Source of the DNA: Aristaeella hokkaidonensis
Lineage (GTDB): Bacteria; Bacillota; Clostridia; Christensenellales; Aristaeellaceae
NCBI RefSeq assembly: GCF_018128945.1
Contig: NZ_CP068393.1
Span: forward strand, 2,728,001 to 2,792,000
Direction of reading: 5' to 3'
DNA: 64,000 nucleotides
Part shown: in pieces, positions 8,651-17,377 of the stretch
Layout of the letters: the number at the start of each line of letters is the position of its first letter
How positions within the stretch are numbered: the stretch's first letter is position 1
Notes under the pieces: model-generated
Database searches by the model: none
The model's input: the letters and a program-made list of their open reading frames with translations, nothing else
What the model was told of the DNA's origin: nothing
Program-made: the position numbers and the translations under genes

Positions 8651-9529
8651 TCACACCTTGTCCGTGGTCTTTTCGCCAAACAGGCCGGTGGGCCGGAACA
8701 GCAGAACCACAATCAGCAGCGCAAACGTGAACGCATCCGAGAATGCGGTCCAGCCGGCTGCCTTGATCAGATTTTCACAGATACCGATAATCAACGCGCC
8801 GATCATCGCACCGGGGATCGATCCGATGCCGCCGAACACCGCCGCCACAAAGGCCTTCAGGCCGGGCATGGCGCCTACCGTGGGCGTGACCGCCGTGTAG
8901 TTGGTGAAGTACAGCAGGGAACCGATGGCCGCCATGGCGGAACCGATGATGAAGGTCACGGAAATGACGTTGTTGATCTTGATGCCCATCAGCTGGCTGG
9001 TTTCAAAGTCCACCGACACCGCCCGCATGGCCATACCGATCTTTGTATGATTGATCAGCATCACCAGCGCGACCACCAGCGCGATGGTCAGGATGGGGGT
9101 AACGATGGTAACCAGCTTCGTGGTGGCGGAACCGATCTGGATCGTCTGGGACAGACCCGGAAGCACCGGATACTGTTTTGCCAGGCCGCCTGTGACATAC
9201 CACATCAGGTTCTGCAGCAGATAGCTGACGCCGATAGCGGAAATCATGATGGACATCCGAGGCGCGGAACGCAGCGGCTTATACGCCACGCGCTCCACCA
9301 CAAAGCCCAGCACAACCGTCAGGATAATCACCAGCGGAATGGCCAGGGGAAGGGGCACGGAAGCAACCAGGTAAACCATAAAGAACCCGGCCGCTGTGAA
9401 AATATCGCCGTGCGCAAAGTTGATCAGGCGCAGGATACCGTAAACCAGCGTATAGCCTACGGCAATCAGCGCGTACTGTCCGCCGACGGACACACCCGCC
9501 AGCAGATAAGGAAGCAGCGTGTCAAACAT
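8651..9529 (-). CDS. livH: branched-chain amino acid ABC transporter permease LivH
   Basis: A 292-residue integral membrane permease matching LivH in length and in its start (VGGQYALIAVGYTLVYGI), with the later AVSVDFETSQLMGI coupling loop. It forms the translocation channel with LivM. A hairpin terminator lies between it and the upstream binding-protein gene, so the permease and ATPase genes are probably expressed below the binding protein, as is common for ABC importers. Confidence 0.95.
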   Translation of the reverse strand: MFDTLLPYLLAGVSVGGQYALIAVGYTLVYGILRLINFAHGDIFTAAGFFMVYLVASVPLPLAIPLVIILTVVLGFVVERVAYKPLRSAPRMSIMISAIGVSYLLQNLMWYVTGGLAKQYPVLPGLSQTIQIGSATTKLVTIVTPILTIALVVALVMLINHTKIGMAMRAVSVDFETSQLMGIKINNVISVTFIIGSAMAAIGSLLYFTNYTAVTPTVGAMPGLKAFVAAVFGGIGSIPGAMIGALIIGICENLIKAAGWTAFSDAFTFALLIVVLLFRPTGLFGEKTTDKV

Positions 9530-9565
9530 AAGTTCAACCCTTTCGTGAGGGAATTAAACAGAAAG

Positions 9566-9594
9566 GGAGGCTGCCGCCCGTTGCGGCAGCCTCC
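9566..9594 (-). terminator. attenuating terminator between livK and livH
   Basis: Perfect 12-bp stem GGAGGCTGCCGC/GCGGCAGCCTCC with a five-base loop, followed on the minus strand by CTTTCTGTTT. Its place inside the operon suggests partial termination after the binding-protein gene. Confidence 0.8.
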
Positions 9595-9608
9595 TGGATT
9601 TCAGAACC

Positions 9609-10772
9609 TTATTCGCCGACCTTCTGGGTCTTGACGAAATCGAAAGCACCGGTTTCGGGATTGGCGAACTTGATGTAAGCCATGTCCTTCTTCGCGTCGC
9701 CGACATCGTCGAACGCGATGGCGCCGGTCACACCTTCATAGGTCACGCCGGGCAGCGCTTCAACGATCGCCGCGGCATCAGCGCTGTCAGCAGCCTTGAT
9801 GGCGGCCAGCGCAACATTGTAAGCATCGAAGCCCAGGGCGGAAACCGCAGCAACGATATCATTGCCGCCGTTGTTGGTCATCTTGCCGCTGTCAGCATTC
9901 AGCCAGGCCTTGAAGCCGGTAACAAACTCGGCAGCCGCAGCCGCGTCGTCGTTCTCATCAAAGAAGGTGGAGCAGTAGACCTTGATGTCCTTGCCCTTGG
10001 CAGCGTTCAGGATGGCGCTGTTTTCCCAGGTATCGCCGGCCAGCAGCGGGAAGCTGATGCCCTGGGCCGCAGCCTGGTCGATGATCAGGGCCGCATAGGT
10101 GGTCGCGCAGGGAGCGAACACCACGTCGCAGCCGTTGGAAACAGCGTTGTTGATGTAAGCTGCGAAATCGCTTGTGCCTTCGGTGAAGTTCTCTTCAACC
10201 ACTTCGCCGCCCAGGCCCTTGAAGGCTTCCACAAAGTACTTGCCCAGGCCCACGCCGTAGTCTTCACCCAGCATGGTCAGCACGTACGCCTTGGTGGCGC
10301 CCAGTTCCTTGGCGAAGTTCGCCATGACGGTGCCCTGGAAGGGATCCAGGAAGCAGATGCGCCAGTAGTAGTCGCACAGCAGGGTTACGTTGGGGTTGGT
10401 GCAGCTGACGCCGATGGCAGGAACGCCCGCTTCAGCGAACACGTCGCCGCCGGCCATGGAAACGCCGGAGCCATAGGAACCCAGGACCACGGACACATCC
10501 TTGCTGACCAGGGACTGAGCAGCGGAGATGGCCTTGTCGGTCAGGGACTGGTTGTCTTCGATCACCAGTTCCACGGTGTACTCTTCACCGCCGATGGTCA
10601 CAGTGGGCGCCAGGCTGTTGGCATATTCAATACCAAGGATTTCCTGCTTACCGCCGGCACCGTTGTCGCCGGTAGAGGGCTCGAAAACGCCGATGCGGAT
10701 GACGTTGTCAGCCATCGCAAAAGCGGGAACCAGCAGCATAACTGCCAAAACCAAAGCAATAAGTTTCTTCAT
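9609..10772 (-). CDS. livK: branched-chain amino acid ABC transporter substrate-binding protein
   Basis: A 387-residue exported protein of the Leu/Ile/Val-binding (periplasmic-binding type I) family. A signal peptide spans about residues 1-21 (cleavage near AFAMA), and there is no lipobox cysteine. The mature part begins IRIGVFEPSTGDNGAGG, typical of LIV-binding proteins. GGAGGAAGTATC precedes the ATG. It is the first gene of the operon behind a recognisable promoter. The absence of a lipid anchor is unusual for an importer in a single-membrane cell. Ligand range (amino acids, amides or related compounds) cannot be told from the sequence. Confidence 0.93.
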   Translation of the reverse strand: MKKLIALVLAVMLLVPAFAMADNVIRIGVFEPSTGDNGAGGKQEILGIEYANSLAPTVTIGGEEYTVELVIEDNQSLTDKAISAAQSLVSKDVSVVLGSYGSGVSMAGGDVFAEAGVPAIGVSCTNPNVTLLCDYYWRICFLDPFQGTVMANFAKELGATKAYVLTMLGEDYGVGLGKYFVEAFKGLGGEVVEENFTEGTSDFAAYINNAVSNGCDVVFAPCATTYAALIIDQAAAQGISFPLLAGDTWENSAILNAAKGKDIKVYCSTFFDENDDAAAAAEFVTGFKAWLNADSGKMTNNGGNDIVAAVSALGFDAYNVALAAIKAADSADAAAIVEALPGVTYEGVTGAIAFDDVGDAKKDMAYIKFANPETGAFDFVKTQKVGE

Positions 10773-10821
10773 GATACTTCCTCCTTGTTATGTGGTTGAC
10801 ACCCTTGTCTTAAGTTATTTC

Positions 10822-10850
10822 AGTATAACCATCAAAGCGCCAAAAAACAA
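10822..10850 (-). promoter_or_regulatory. promoter of the liv operon
   Basis: On the minus strand TTGTTT and TATACT are separated by 17 bp, about 50 bp before the livK start. Confidence 0.6.
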
Positions 10851-10883
10851 TCAAAGTGCAGAAGAAAGACAATAACTGCATAC

Positions 10884-10924
10884 AAGTACGGCGGAAAATG
10901 CTTTTTGCATTCTCCGCCGTACTT
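10884..10924 (-). terminator. terminator downstream of the FakA-like gene
   Basis: Long stem AAGTACGGCGGAAAATGC pairing with GCATTCTCCGCCGTACTT (one mismatch) around a short T-rich loop, located directly after the stop at 10940 on the minus strand. Confidence 0.7.
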
Positions 10925-10939
10925 TATCAATCAAAATGC

Positions 10940-11191
10940 TCAGCCCTTCAGGCCCTGCTCCTGCCGTTCCATGTTCTCCACGACGATGTCGTAGATTTCA
11001 CCGAGGCTGGCACAGTATTCCAGCACCTGCCAGGGCTCATTGGTATGGTAGTGAATCTTGATCAGTTCATCATCGCCCACAGCCAGCAGGCAGTCACCCT
11101 TGAAGTGGGTGGTGAAGTAATCGTTAATCGCGTCCTCATCCAGGTCTTTTCCCTCGATCAGAAGCTGGGTATCGAATTTAAACTCAAGCAT
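10940..11191 (-). CDS. stand-alone FakA/YloV-like domain protein
   Basis: An 83-residue protein resembling one internal segment of the much larger fatty-acid kinase FakA (YloV, DAK2-domain family): it contains an FDTQLLIEGKDLDEDAI-like opening, GDDELIKIHYHTNEPWQVLEY, and ends near VVENMERQEQG. In full-length FakA this segment lies after the kinase domain. Here the gene has its own ribosome binding site (GAAGGAGACGCAGGAAA) and a terminator, so it is a free-standing domain and not a visible fragment of a broken gene. Function is unknown; a role in binding a FakB-like partner or acyl phosphate is only a guess. Confidence 0.6.
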   Translation of the reverse strand: MLEFKFDTQLLIEGKDLDEDAINDYFTTHFKGDCLLAVGDDELIKIHYHTNEPWQVLEYCASLGEIYDIVVENMERQEQGLKG

Positions 11192-11289
11192 TTTCCTGCG
11201 TCTCCTTCCTCACTCTCCGGTCTCTCACGGGAACGGAACACAATGTATCATCTTTATCCGAATATGTCAATTACTTCAACGGTTTCAGC

Positions 11290-13854
11290 TTATTTTGCGC
11301 AAGCCCAGTTCTCGCCTTCGTGCACCTCCGCCACCAGCGGAACCTGCAATTCAATGGCGTCTTCCATGGCTTCCCGCAGCAGTGCCGCCGCCTGCTCCGC
11401 CTCTTCCGGCGGACACTCCAGCAGCAGTTCGTCGTGCACCTGGAGGATCAGCCGGCTCTTCAGCCCGGCTTCCCGCAGCGCCTTGTCAATCCGGACCATG
11501 GCCAGTTTGATGATATCCGCCGCCGTACCCTGGACCGGCGTATTCATCGCCGCCCGCTTCCCGAACTCACGGATCGGCGCCTTAGGGGAACGCAGCTCCG
11601 GCAGGTAGCGGCGCCGACCCATCAGCGTCTCAGCATAGCCCCGGTCGGCTCCTTCCGCCGCCGTACGGTCCATAAAACGCTTCACACCCGGATAGGTCTG
11701 GAAGTATTTTTCAATAAAGGCCGCGGCCTCCTTCCGGCTGACGCCGGTATTCCGGCTCAGGCCGAATCCGCTGATGCCGTAGATCAGGCCGAAGTTCACC
11801 GCCTTTGCCCGGCTGCGCAGCTCCGGCGTCACCCATTCCGGCGGAACATCAAAGATCTCGCTGGCTGTCCGCGCGTGAATGTCCTCTCCCTTGCGGAAGG
11901 CGTCAATCAGTGCAGGATCCCCGGAGAAATGGGCCATCAGCCGCAGTTCGATCTGGCTGTAGTCCGCGTCCAGCAGCACCCAGCCTTCCCGGGGCAGGAA
12001 CGCTTCCCGGATTTCCTTTCCTTCCTCCGTCCGGACGGGAATATTCTGGAGGTTCGGTTCCGAAGAGGAAATCCGTCCCGTGGCGGTGGCTGTCTGGTCA
12101 AAGGTGGAATGCACCCGGCCCTTTCCGTCCACCAGACGCAGGAGCCCTTCCACATAGGTACTGTTCAGCTTGGTCAGCTGGCGGTAGCGCAGCAGCGGCT
12201 CAATAATCTCCGGCGCGTCAAAGCGCAGGCCTTCCAGCACCTCCACCGAGGTGGAATATCCCTTGGAAGTTTTCTTTCCATGGGGGAGATTCATCTCCTC
12301 AAACAGCACCTCGCCAAGCTGCTGGGTGCTGTTCAGGTTAAAGGGATGACCCGCGGCCGCGATCACCTGCTCCCGCTTTTCGTCAATCTCCGCCGTATAT
12401 TTGTTTCCCAGATCCCGCAGGAATTCCGTGTTGACGGTAAATCCTGCCTGTTCCATCCGGAACAGCACGAAGCTCAGCGGCTGCTCGATTTCCTTCATCA
12501 GCCGCGTCATGCCGTCTTCTTCCACCCGGTTTTTCTGCCATACCGCCAGGGAACAAAGCGTACCCGCGTCCTCCGGCAGATCGGGACACAGGGCGCCCAG
12601 CCGGTAGCTTTTTTCCTGCGGATTCAGCAGGTAAGCCGCCAGCATCGTATCCCAGCCGAAGCTTTCCGGCCCTTCCAGGCCGCAGCGGTCCAGCAGGTGC
12701 AGCAGCGTCTTGCCGTCATGAACGATTGCTTCTCCCTTTTTCAGCTCCCCTGTCAGCGCGCCCAGCACTTCCGCCGGATCCATCCCTGGATTCAGCAGGT
12801 CGCCGCCGAGGCTGATTTCCGCGCGTTTTCCGCCCTCCCGGGCCAGAGAAACCGCCATTTCCGATACATATACGCACAGCGGTCCCGCTGCCTTTGTCTC
12901 ATCCAGCCAGGCGGCAATACCGGATACGGACTCAAGGGAGACCGCCGGTTCAAAAGACAGTGCTTCAGGACCCTTCTTCTCTTCAGTTTCCCCGCCTTCT
13001 CCCTCACTGTCCAGCCGTTTGATGATGCTGTTCAGCTTCAGCTTCGCCAGTGCCGGAATGCCTTTTCTCAGATCCGGCAGGACACAGGAGCCGAGGGTGA
13101 ATTCCACCGGCGCGTCCCGGCGGATTGTTGCCAGCTCCTTGCTGAAGCGGGCCTGGTCCGCATAAGCCGCCAGCTTTTCACCCAGCTTTCCCTTCACCTT
13201 ATCCGCGTTTTCCAGCACCTTTTCCAGGGTGCCGTATTCCTGCAGCAGTTTTACCGCGGTCTTGTCGCCGACGCCCGGCACACCGGGAATATTGTCGCTG
13301 GAATCCCCAGCCAGGCCTTTCCAGTCCGTCACCTGTTCCGGGGTAAAACCGTATTCTTCATATACTTTTGAGGGAGTAAAACGGATGGTTTCTGAAATGC
13401 CCTTGCGGGTGAACATCAGCTCCGTTCCGCCGCCCACCAGCTGCAGGGCGTCCCGGTCACCGGTCAGCAGCAGGGGCGTCGCGCCGGCCGCAGCGCCTTT
13501 CAGGCTCAGCGTTCCCAGCAAGTCATCCGCCTCCCAGCCCTGCAGGGAGAAACGGCGGATTCCCATATCGTCCAGCAGGGACAGGATGGTGCCGAACTGC
13601 TGCCGCAGTTCCGGAGGCGTCTCCTTCCGTCCGGCTTTGTAATCCGCATACACTGTATGACGGAAGGTCGGGCCGTGTTCATCAAAGCAAACCGCCAGGT
13701 ACTGCACGTTTTCTTCTTTGATGACCTTGAGCAGCATGCTTAAAAAGCCGTACACCGCGTTGGTATAAATCCCGTCCGCGTCCATGACCGGAAGGGCATG
13801 GAAAGCACGGTGCATCAGGCTGTTTCCGTCCACCAGCAGAAAGATATCCTTCAA
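11290..13854 (-). CDS. polA: DNA polymerase I
   Basis: An 854-residue family A polymerase for Okazaki fragment processing and repair. The N-terminal 5'-nuclease domain starts FLLVDGNSLMHRAF and contains GDRDALQL and GVPGVGDKTA. The middle domain has VYVSEMAVSL where proofreading enzymes have an Asp-x-Glu motif, so 3'-5' exonuclease activity is probably lost. Polymerase motifs are intact: DYSQIELRLMAHFSGD (about residue 630), RAKAVNFGLIYG and VHDE (about 806). I choose a TTG start at 13854 because AAGGGAGGA lies seven bases upstream; the frame continues much farther upstream but overlaps rimO on the other strand. Confidence 0.95.
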   Translation of the reverse strand: MKDIFLLVDGNSLMHRAFHALPVMDADGIYTNAVYGFLSMLLKVIKEENVQYLAVCFDEHGPTFRHTVYADYKAGRKETPPELRQQFGTILSLLDDMGIRRFSLQGWEADDLLGTLSLKGAAAGATPLLLTGDRDALQLVGGGTELMFTRKGISETIRFTPSKVYEEYGFTPEQVTDWKGLAGDSSDNIPGVPGVGDKTAVKLLQEYGTLEKVLENADKVKGKLGEKLAAYADQARFSKELATIRRDAPVEFTLGSCVLPDLRKGIPALAKLKLNSIIKRLDSEGEGGETEEKKGPEALSFEPAVSLESVSGIAAWLDETKAAGPLCVYVSEMAVSLAREGGKRAEISLGGDLLNPGMDPAEVLGALTGELKKGEAIVHDGKTLLHLLDRCGLEGPESFGWDTMLAAYLLNPQEKSYRLGALCPDLPEDAGTLCSLAVWQKNRVEEDGMTRLMKEIEQPLSFVLFRMEQAGFTVNTEFLRDLGNKYTAEIDEKREQVIAAAGHPFNLNSTQQLGEVLFEEMNLPHGKKTSKGYSTSVEVLEGLRFDAPEIIEPLLRYRQLTKLNSTYVEGLLRLVDGKGRVHSTFDQTATATGRISSSEPNLQNIPVRTEEGKEIREAFLPREGWVLLDADYSQIELRLMAHFSGDPALIDAFRKGEDIHARTASEIFDVPPEWVTPELRSRAKAVNFGLIYGISGFGLSRNTGVSRKEAAAFIEKYFQTYPGVKRFMDRTAAEGADRGYAETLMGRRRYLPELRSPKAPIREFGKRAAMNTPVQGTAADIIKLAMVRIDKALREAGLKSRLILQVHDELLLECPPEEAEQAAALLREAMEDAIELQVPLVAEVHEGENWACAK

Positions 13855-13948
13855 GAAGGTTCCTCCCTTCATATCCTCATTCAGTTTCTTCATTATAGTT
13901 GATCCCGCGCTTTCCTGTCCATTCCTTTTCAAACCGCCTGAAACATGG

Positions 13949-13954
13949 TATACT
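13949..13954 (+). promoter_or_regulatory. -10 element for rimO-pgsA
   Basis: TATACT, with a weak TTTTCA 17 bp upstream, in the polA/rimO divergent gap. Confidence 0.4.
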
Positions 13955-13998
13955 TCCATCTGTATACATCTATGTTTATGAGAGAGGAAGGGCGTTTC

Positions 13999-15315
13999 AT
14001 GGCCTATTCTGTCGGAGCGATTTCCCTCGGCTGCAACAAGAACCGGGTTGACACGGAAACAGCGCTCGGTTTGCTGAAGGAAAAGGGCTTTGTGATCACA
14101 AGTGATCCGGCGGAAGCGGATGTCCTGCTGGTGAACACCTGCGGGTTCATTGATCCTGCCAAGGAAGAATCCGTCAATACCATCCTGGATATGGCGGAAT
14201 ATAAAACAACGGGCCGCTGTAAGGTCCTGGTTGTAACCGGCTGTCTCAGCCAGCGTTATTCCGGGGACCTGCTGAAGGACATTCCGGAAATTGACGTGCT
14301 GCTGGGTGTCAATCAGTACGCGGAACTTCCGGCTGCCATTGAAAAGGCGCTTGGTGCAGAACGTCCCTGCCTTTGCAGCGACGATTTCAGCTATTATGAA
14401 CATGACCGGGTCCTGACCACACCGGGATATTCCGCTTACATCCGGATCGGTGAAGGCTGCTCCAACCGCTGCACTTTCTGCGCCATTCCGATGATCCGCG
14501 GACCTTACCGCAGCCGGGATGAGAAGGCGATTCTCCGGGAAATCACCTCTCTGGCAGGTTCCGGAGTCCGGGAGCACATCCTGGTGGCCCAGGATACTAC
14601 CCGTTACGGAACGGAAGACCATCCCCATACCACTCTTCCCGACCTGATGCGGAAAGCTGCCGCCATAGACGGTGTGGGCTGGCTCCGGGTGCTTTACTGC
14701 TATCCGGATGAAACAAACGACGCCCTGCTGGACGTCCTGGCGGAAACAGACAACGTCTGTCCCTACCTGGATATTCCGGTGCAGCATATCAATGCTGACC
14801 TGCTTCACCGCATGCACCGCCGGGGAACACGGGAGGATATCCTCCGCTGCGTCCGCGGCGCCCGGGAAAGAAACCTGACGCTGAGAACTTCCCTGATTGT
14901 CGGATTCCCCGGTGAAACGGAAGACCAGTTCCGTGAACTGCTGGACTTTGTGGAAGAAACTGAATTTGACCGGCTGGGCGCCTTTGCCTATTCACCGGAA
15001 GAAGGAACCCCCGCCGCGAAAATGCCTGACCAGATTCCTGAAGAAATCAAGCAGGAGCGGTTGGACCGCCTGATGACCCTGCAACAGAAGATATCCCTGA
15101 AGCGCAACCTGGCCAGGGTCGGTTCTGTGGAACAGGTGCTGGTGACCGATACGGACGGCCGGGGCAATGTCCTGGGCCGCAGCTGCCGTGAAGCTCCCGA
15201 AACAGACGGAGAAATTTATGTTTCCTGCGGAGAAGCCCGTCCCCAGCCCGGACAGTTCATTCCCGTCAGGATCCTTTCCGCTGAAGAATATGACTTGAGA
15301 GGTAAAATGCTTTGA
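13999..15315 (+). CDS. rimO: ribosomal protein S12 methylthiotransferase RimO
   Basis: A 438-residue radical SAM enzyme that methylthiolates an aspartate of ribosomal protein S12. The N-terminal MTTase domain has the three iron-sulfur cysteines beginning with SLGCNKNRVD (Cys12) and NTCGF. The radical SAM motif CxxxCxxC is Cys154-Cys158-Cys161 (GCSNRCTFCAIP), and a C-terminal TRAM domain follows. Start MAYSVG at 13999 is chosen from GAGGAAGGG upstream and from the family's usual N-terminus. Its stop overlaps the TTG start of pgsA, indicating translational coupling. Confidence 0.96.
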   Translation: MAYSVGAISLGCNKNRVDTETALGLLKEKGFVITSDPAEADVLLVNTCGFIDPAKEESVNTILDMAEYKTTGRCKVLVVTGCLSQRYSGDLLKDIPEIDVLLGVNQYAELPAAIEKALGAERPCLCSDDFSYYEHDRVLTTPGYSAYIRIGEGCSNRCTFCAIPMIRGPYRSRDEKAILREITSLAGSGVREHILVAQDTTRYGTEDHPHTTLPDLMRKAAAIDGVGWLRVLYCYPDETNDALLDVLAETDNVCPYLDIPVQHINADLLHRMHRRGTREDILRCVRGARERNLTLRTSLIVGFPGETEDQFRELLDFVEETEFDRLGAFAYSPEEGTPAAKMPDQIPEEIKQERLDRLMTLQQKISLKRNLARVGSVEQVLVTDTDGRGNVLGRSCREAPETDGEIYVSCGEARPQPGQFIPVRILSAEEYDLRGKML

Positions 15316-15845
15316 ACCTTCCGAATAAACTGAGCGTTGCCCGGGTACTCTGTATTCCCGCCATTGTAACGCTGCTTCATTTTCCGTCTGATACCTGCCG
15401 GATCATTGCAGCGGTGCTGTTCATTATCGGCTGCCTGACAGATTTCCTGGATGGAAAAATTGCCCGGAAACGGAACCTTGTGACGGATTTCGGTAAATTC
15501 ATTGATCCCGTGGCAGATAAACTTCTTGTCCTGACCACCCTGATTATGCTGGTTTACCTGAAGATGATGCCTGCCTGGATCGTGATCATCATTCTCTGCC
15601 GGGAACTGGCAGTGGACGGACTGCGGATGGTTGCCGTCACCAAAGGAAACGTGATCGCCGCCGGACCGCTTGGCAAGTGGAAAACCGCCTGCCAGATGAT
15701 CCTGATCAGCGCCATGCTGATCCTGAATCTTTCCGTTTATGAATGCTGGCCGCTGGCGGTTTTAGCCGGCATTGTCGTGCTGCTTACCCTGGGTTCCGCT
15801 GTGGATTATTTTGTGAGGAACGCCTCTGTTTTGTCTGAAAAATAA
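15312..15845 (+). CDS. pgsA: CDP-diacylglycerol-glycerol-3-phosphate 3-phosphatidyltransferase
   Basis: A 177-residue membrane enzyme for the committed step of phosphatidylglycerol synthesis. The CDP-alcohol phosphatidyltransferase motif is complete: Asp47-Gly48, Ala51-Arg52, Gly61, Asp65 and Asp69. Several hydrophobic segments surround it, and the length is normal. The start is TTG at 15312, overlapping the rimO stop as TTGA, with AGAGG about ten bases upstream. The rimO-pgsA pairing is common in Bacillota. Confidence 0.95.
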   Translation: MNLPNKLSVARVLCIPAIVTLLHFPSDTCRIIAAVLFIIGCLTDFLDGKIARKRNLVTDFGKFIDPVADKLLVLTTLIMLVYLKMMPAWIVIIILCRELAVDGLRMVAVTKGNVIAAGPLGKWKTACQMILISAMLILNLSVYECWPLAVLAGIVVLLTLGSAVDYFVRNASVLSEK

Positions 15846-16194
15846 AGGCTTCCCGGTTTCCACATCCGCTTTTCCCCAACCCGGTGAATTCACTGAAAAC
15901 TGTGGATTACTGAACCGGTTTCCACTCCGTTTTCATTCACCGGATCCGGTTATCCCTTTCCGCTCTTTCCTGATCCTTCCCAAAAAGAAGGATTTGCATG
16001 AGCTGATATGGAAATATAACAGGAATCCTGTTGATAACCGGTATGCATATTCACATTTTTTCCACCGCAGCAAATGAATTATTTCATTCTTTTGCCGTGT
16101 TCTCCACAGTTTTCACATGTTCTATTACTACAACGACTTGTTCTTATATAATTAAGAGCATTCCGCGTTTTCAGACGAAAGAGGTTGAACCGAA
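15846..16194. promoter_or_regulatory. dnaN upstream region with degenerate DnaA boxes (possible oriC element)
   Basis: A 349-bp gap without a gene. It contains three 9-mers each one base from the DnaA box TTATCCACA: TGTGGATTA (15901-15909), TGTTGATAA (16029-16037) and TTCTCCACA (16100-16108). The right half is AT-rich, and a TATAAT at 16147-16152 can serve dnaN. In many Bacillota the dnaA-dnaN gap is part of oriC, but here pgsA stands where dnaA would be. Origin function is therefore only possible. Confidence 0.4.
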
Positions 16195-17310
16195 ATGATC
16201 CTATCCATGAACTCTCAGGACCTGCTTGAAGGACTCAACATTGTCACCAGAGCACTGTCCCCCCGTCCGGCAAAACAAATCCTGGAAGGTGTGCTGATTT
16301 CAGCTGAAGAGAACCGTGTCATGATGACCTGTTCCGACGGGTCGCTGACCATTGAATACACCAATGCCGCTTCCGTGCAGGAAGAAGGCCAGACGGTGCT
16401 GCCCGGCAGGATTTTTACGGAAATGATCCGTAAAATGCCTTCCGGTACCGTGACAATCACGGAGCAGGATCATCGTTCAGCTACCATTCGCTGCATGAAG
16501 AACCGCAGCTCCCTGGCTGTGATGAATCCGGCGGAGTATCCTGAAATCAATCCGATGAAAACCGGTTCTGCCGTAAAAATCCAGCAGAACAAGTTTAAGG
16601 ATATGATTTCCCATGTGGTATTCGCTATTGCCACAGATGAAAGCCGGCAGATCCTGACAGGCAGCCTGCTGGAAGTGAACCGCAGTGAAGCCCGGCTGGT
16701 TGCGCTGGATGGATTCCGGCTGGCAATGTATAAGCTGTTCCAGCCCTTTGAACTGCCGGCAGGCGTTGACGTGGTCAGTGCCGTCATTCCCGGTAAGGTA
16801 CTGAATGAACTGACAAAGATTCTTCCGGATGATGATGCGTTCTGCACGCTGCTGGTGGATAAGGGAAGAATGCAGTGCACCTTTGGCAATATCCGCCTGT
16901 CCAGTGTTCTGCTGGCCGGTGAATATATTGATTACCGCCGCATTCTGCCTTCTGATTTCAAGACCGAAGCGCTGGCAAACAAGAGCAACGTCCAGGACGC
17001 TATTGAACGCGCAAGCCTGATGGCCCGTGAAGGAAAGAATAACCTGATCAAGATGAGCTTCCGTGATGACGTCCTGAAAATTTCTTCCAATGCTGAACTG
17101 GGTGATGTGGAAGAAGAAATGGAAGCTTCCCTGAACGGCGAACCCATTGATATTGCTTTCAATGCAAGATACATTACGGATGTGATCAGGAATGTTCCGG
17201 ATGAGGAGCTGTGCATGAAATTCAATTCCAGTGTCAGCCCCTGTGTGGTTGTTCCTCAGAAGGGCAATGACTATCTCTACCTGATTCTGCCGGTACGTGT
17301 TTTCCAGTAA
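16195..17310 (+). CDS. dnaN: DNA polymerase III sliding clamp (beta subunit)
   Basis: A 371-residue protein matching the bacterial beta clamp in length and throughout its three repeated domains; the C-terminus ends with YLILPVRVFQ, close to the usual YLxxPVR ending. It forms the ring that tethers the replicative polymerase. The start is supported by AGAGG ten bases upstream. A small hairpin terminator separates it from recF. The dnaN-recF order is the standard one next to the replication origin. Confidence 0.97.
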   Translation: MILSMNSQDLLEGLNIVTRALSPRPAKQILEGVLISAEENRVMMTCSDGSLTIEYTNAASVQEEGQTVLPGRIFTEMIRKMPSGTVTITEQDHRSATIRCMKNRSSLAVMNPAEYPEINPMKTGSAVKIQQNKFKDMISHVVFAIATDESRQILTGSLLEVNRSEARLVALDGFRLAMYKLFQPFELPAGVDVVSAVIPGKVLNELTKILPDDDAFCTLLVDKGRMQCTFGNIRLSSVLLAGEYIDYRRILPSDFKTEALANKSNVQDAIERASLMAREGKNNLIKMSFRDDVLKISSNAELGDVEEEMEASLNGEPIDIAFNARYITDVIRNVPDEELCMKFNSSVSPCVVVPQKGNDYLYLILPVRVFQ

Positions 17311-17328
17311 GATAAAGGATATCATCTG

Positions 17329-17370
17329 AAAACGGCTGTCCGGATTCCGGATCATGCCGTTTTCTGTTTT
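17329..17370 (+). terminator. terminator-like hairpin between dnaN and recF
   Basis: AAAACGG...CCGTTTT encloses an inner CCGGA/TCCGG stem and is followed by CTGTTTT. It probably reduces read-through into recF. Confidence 0.6.
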
Positions 17371-17377
17371 AAAGAAG

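Noticed and set aside
11320..13371. 683-codon open frame on the plus strand
   Set aside because: Antisense to polA; Gln/Arg/His-rich, with no motif or start signal.
13855..14817. N-terminal extension of the polA frame
   Set aside because: It overlaps rimO on the other strand, and the start signal and family N-terminus lie at 13854.
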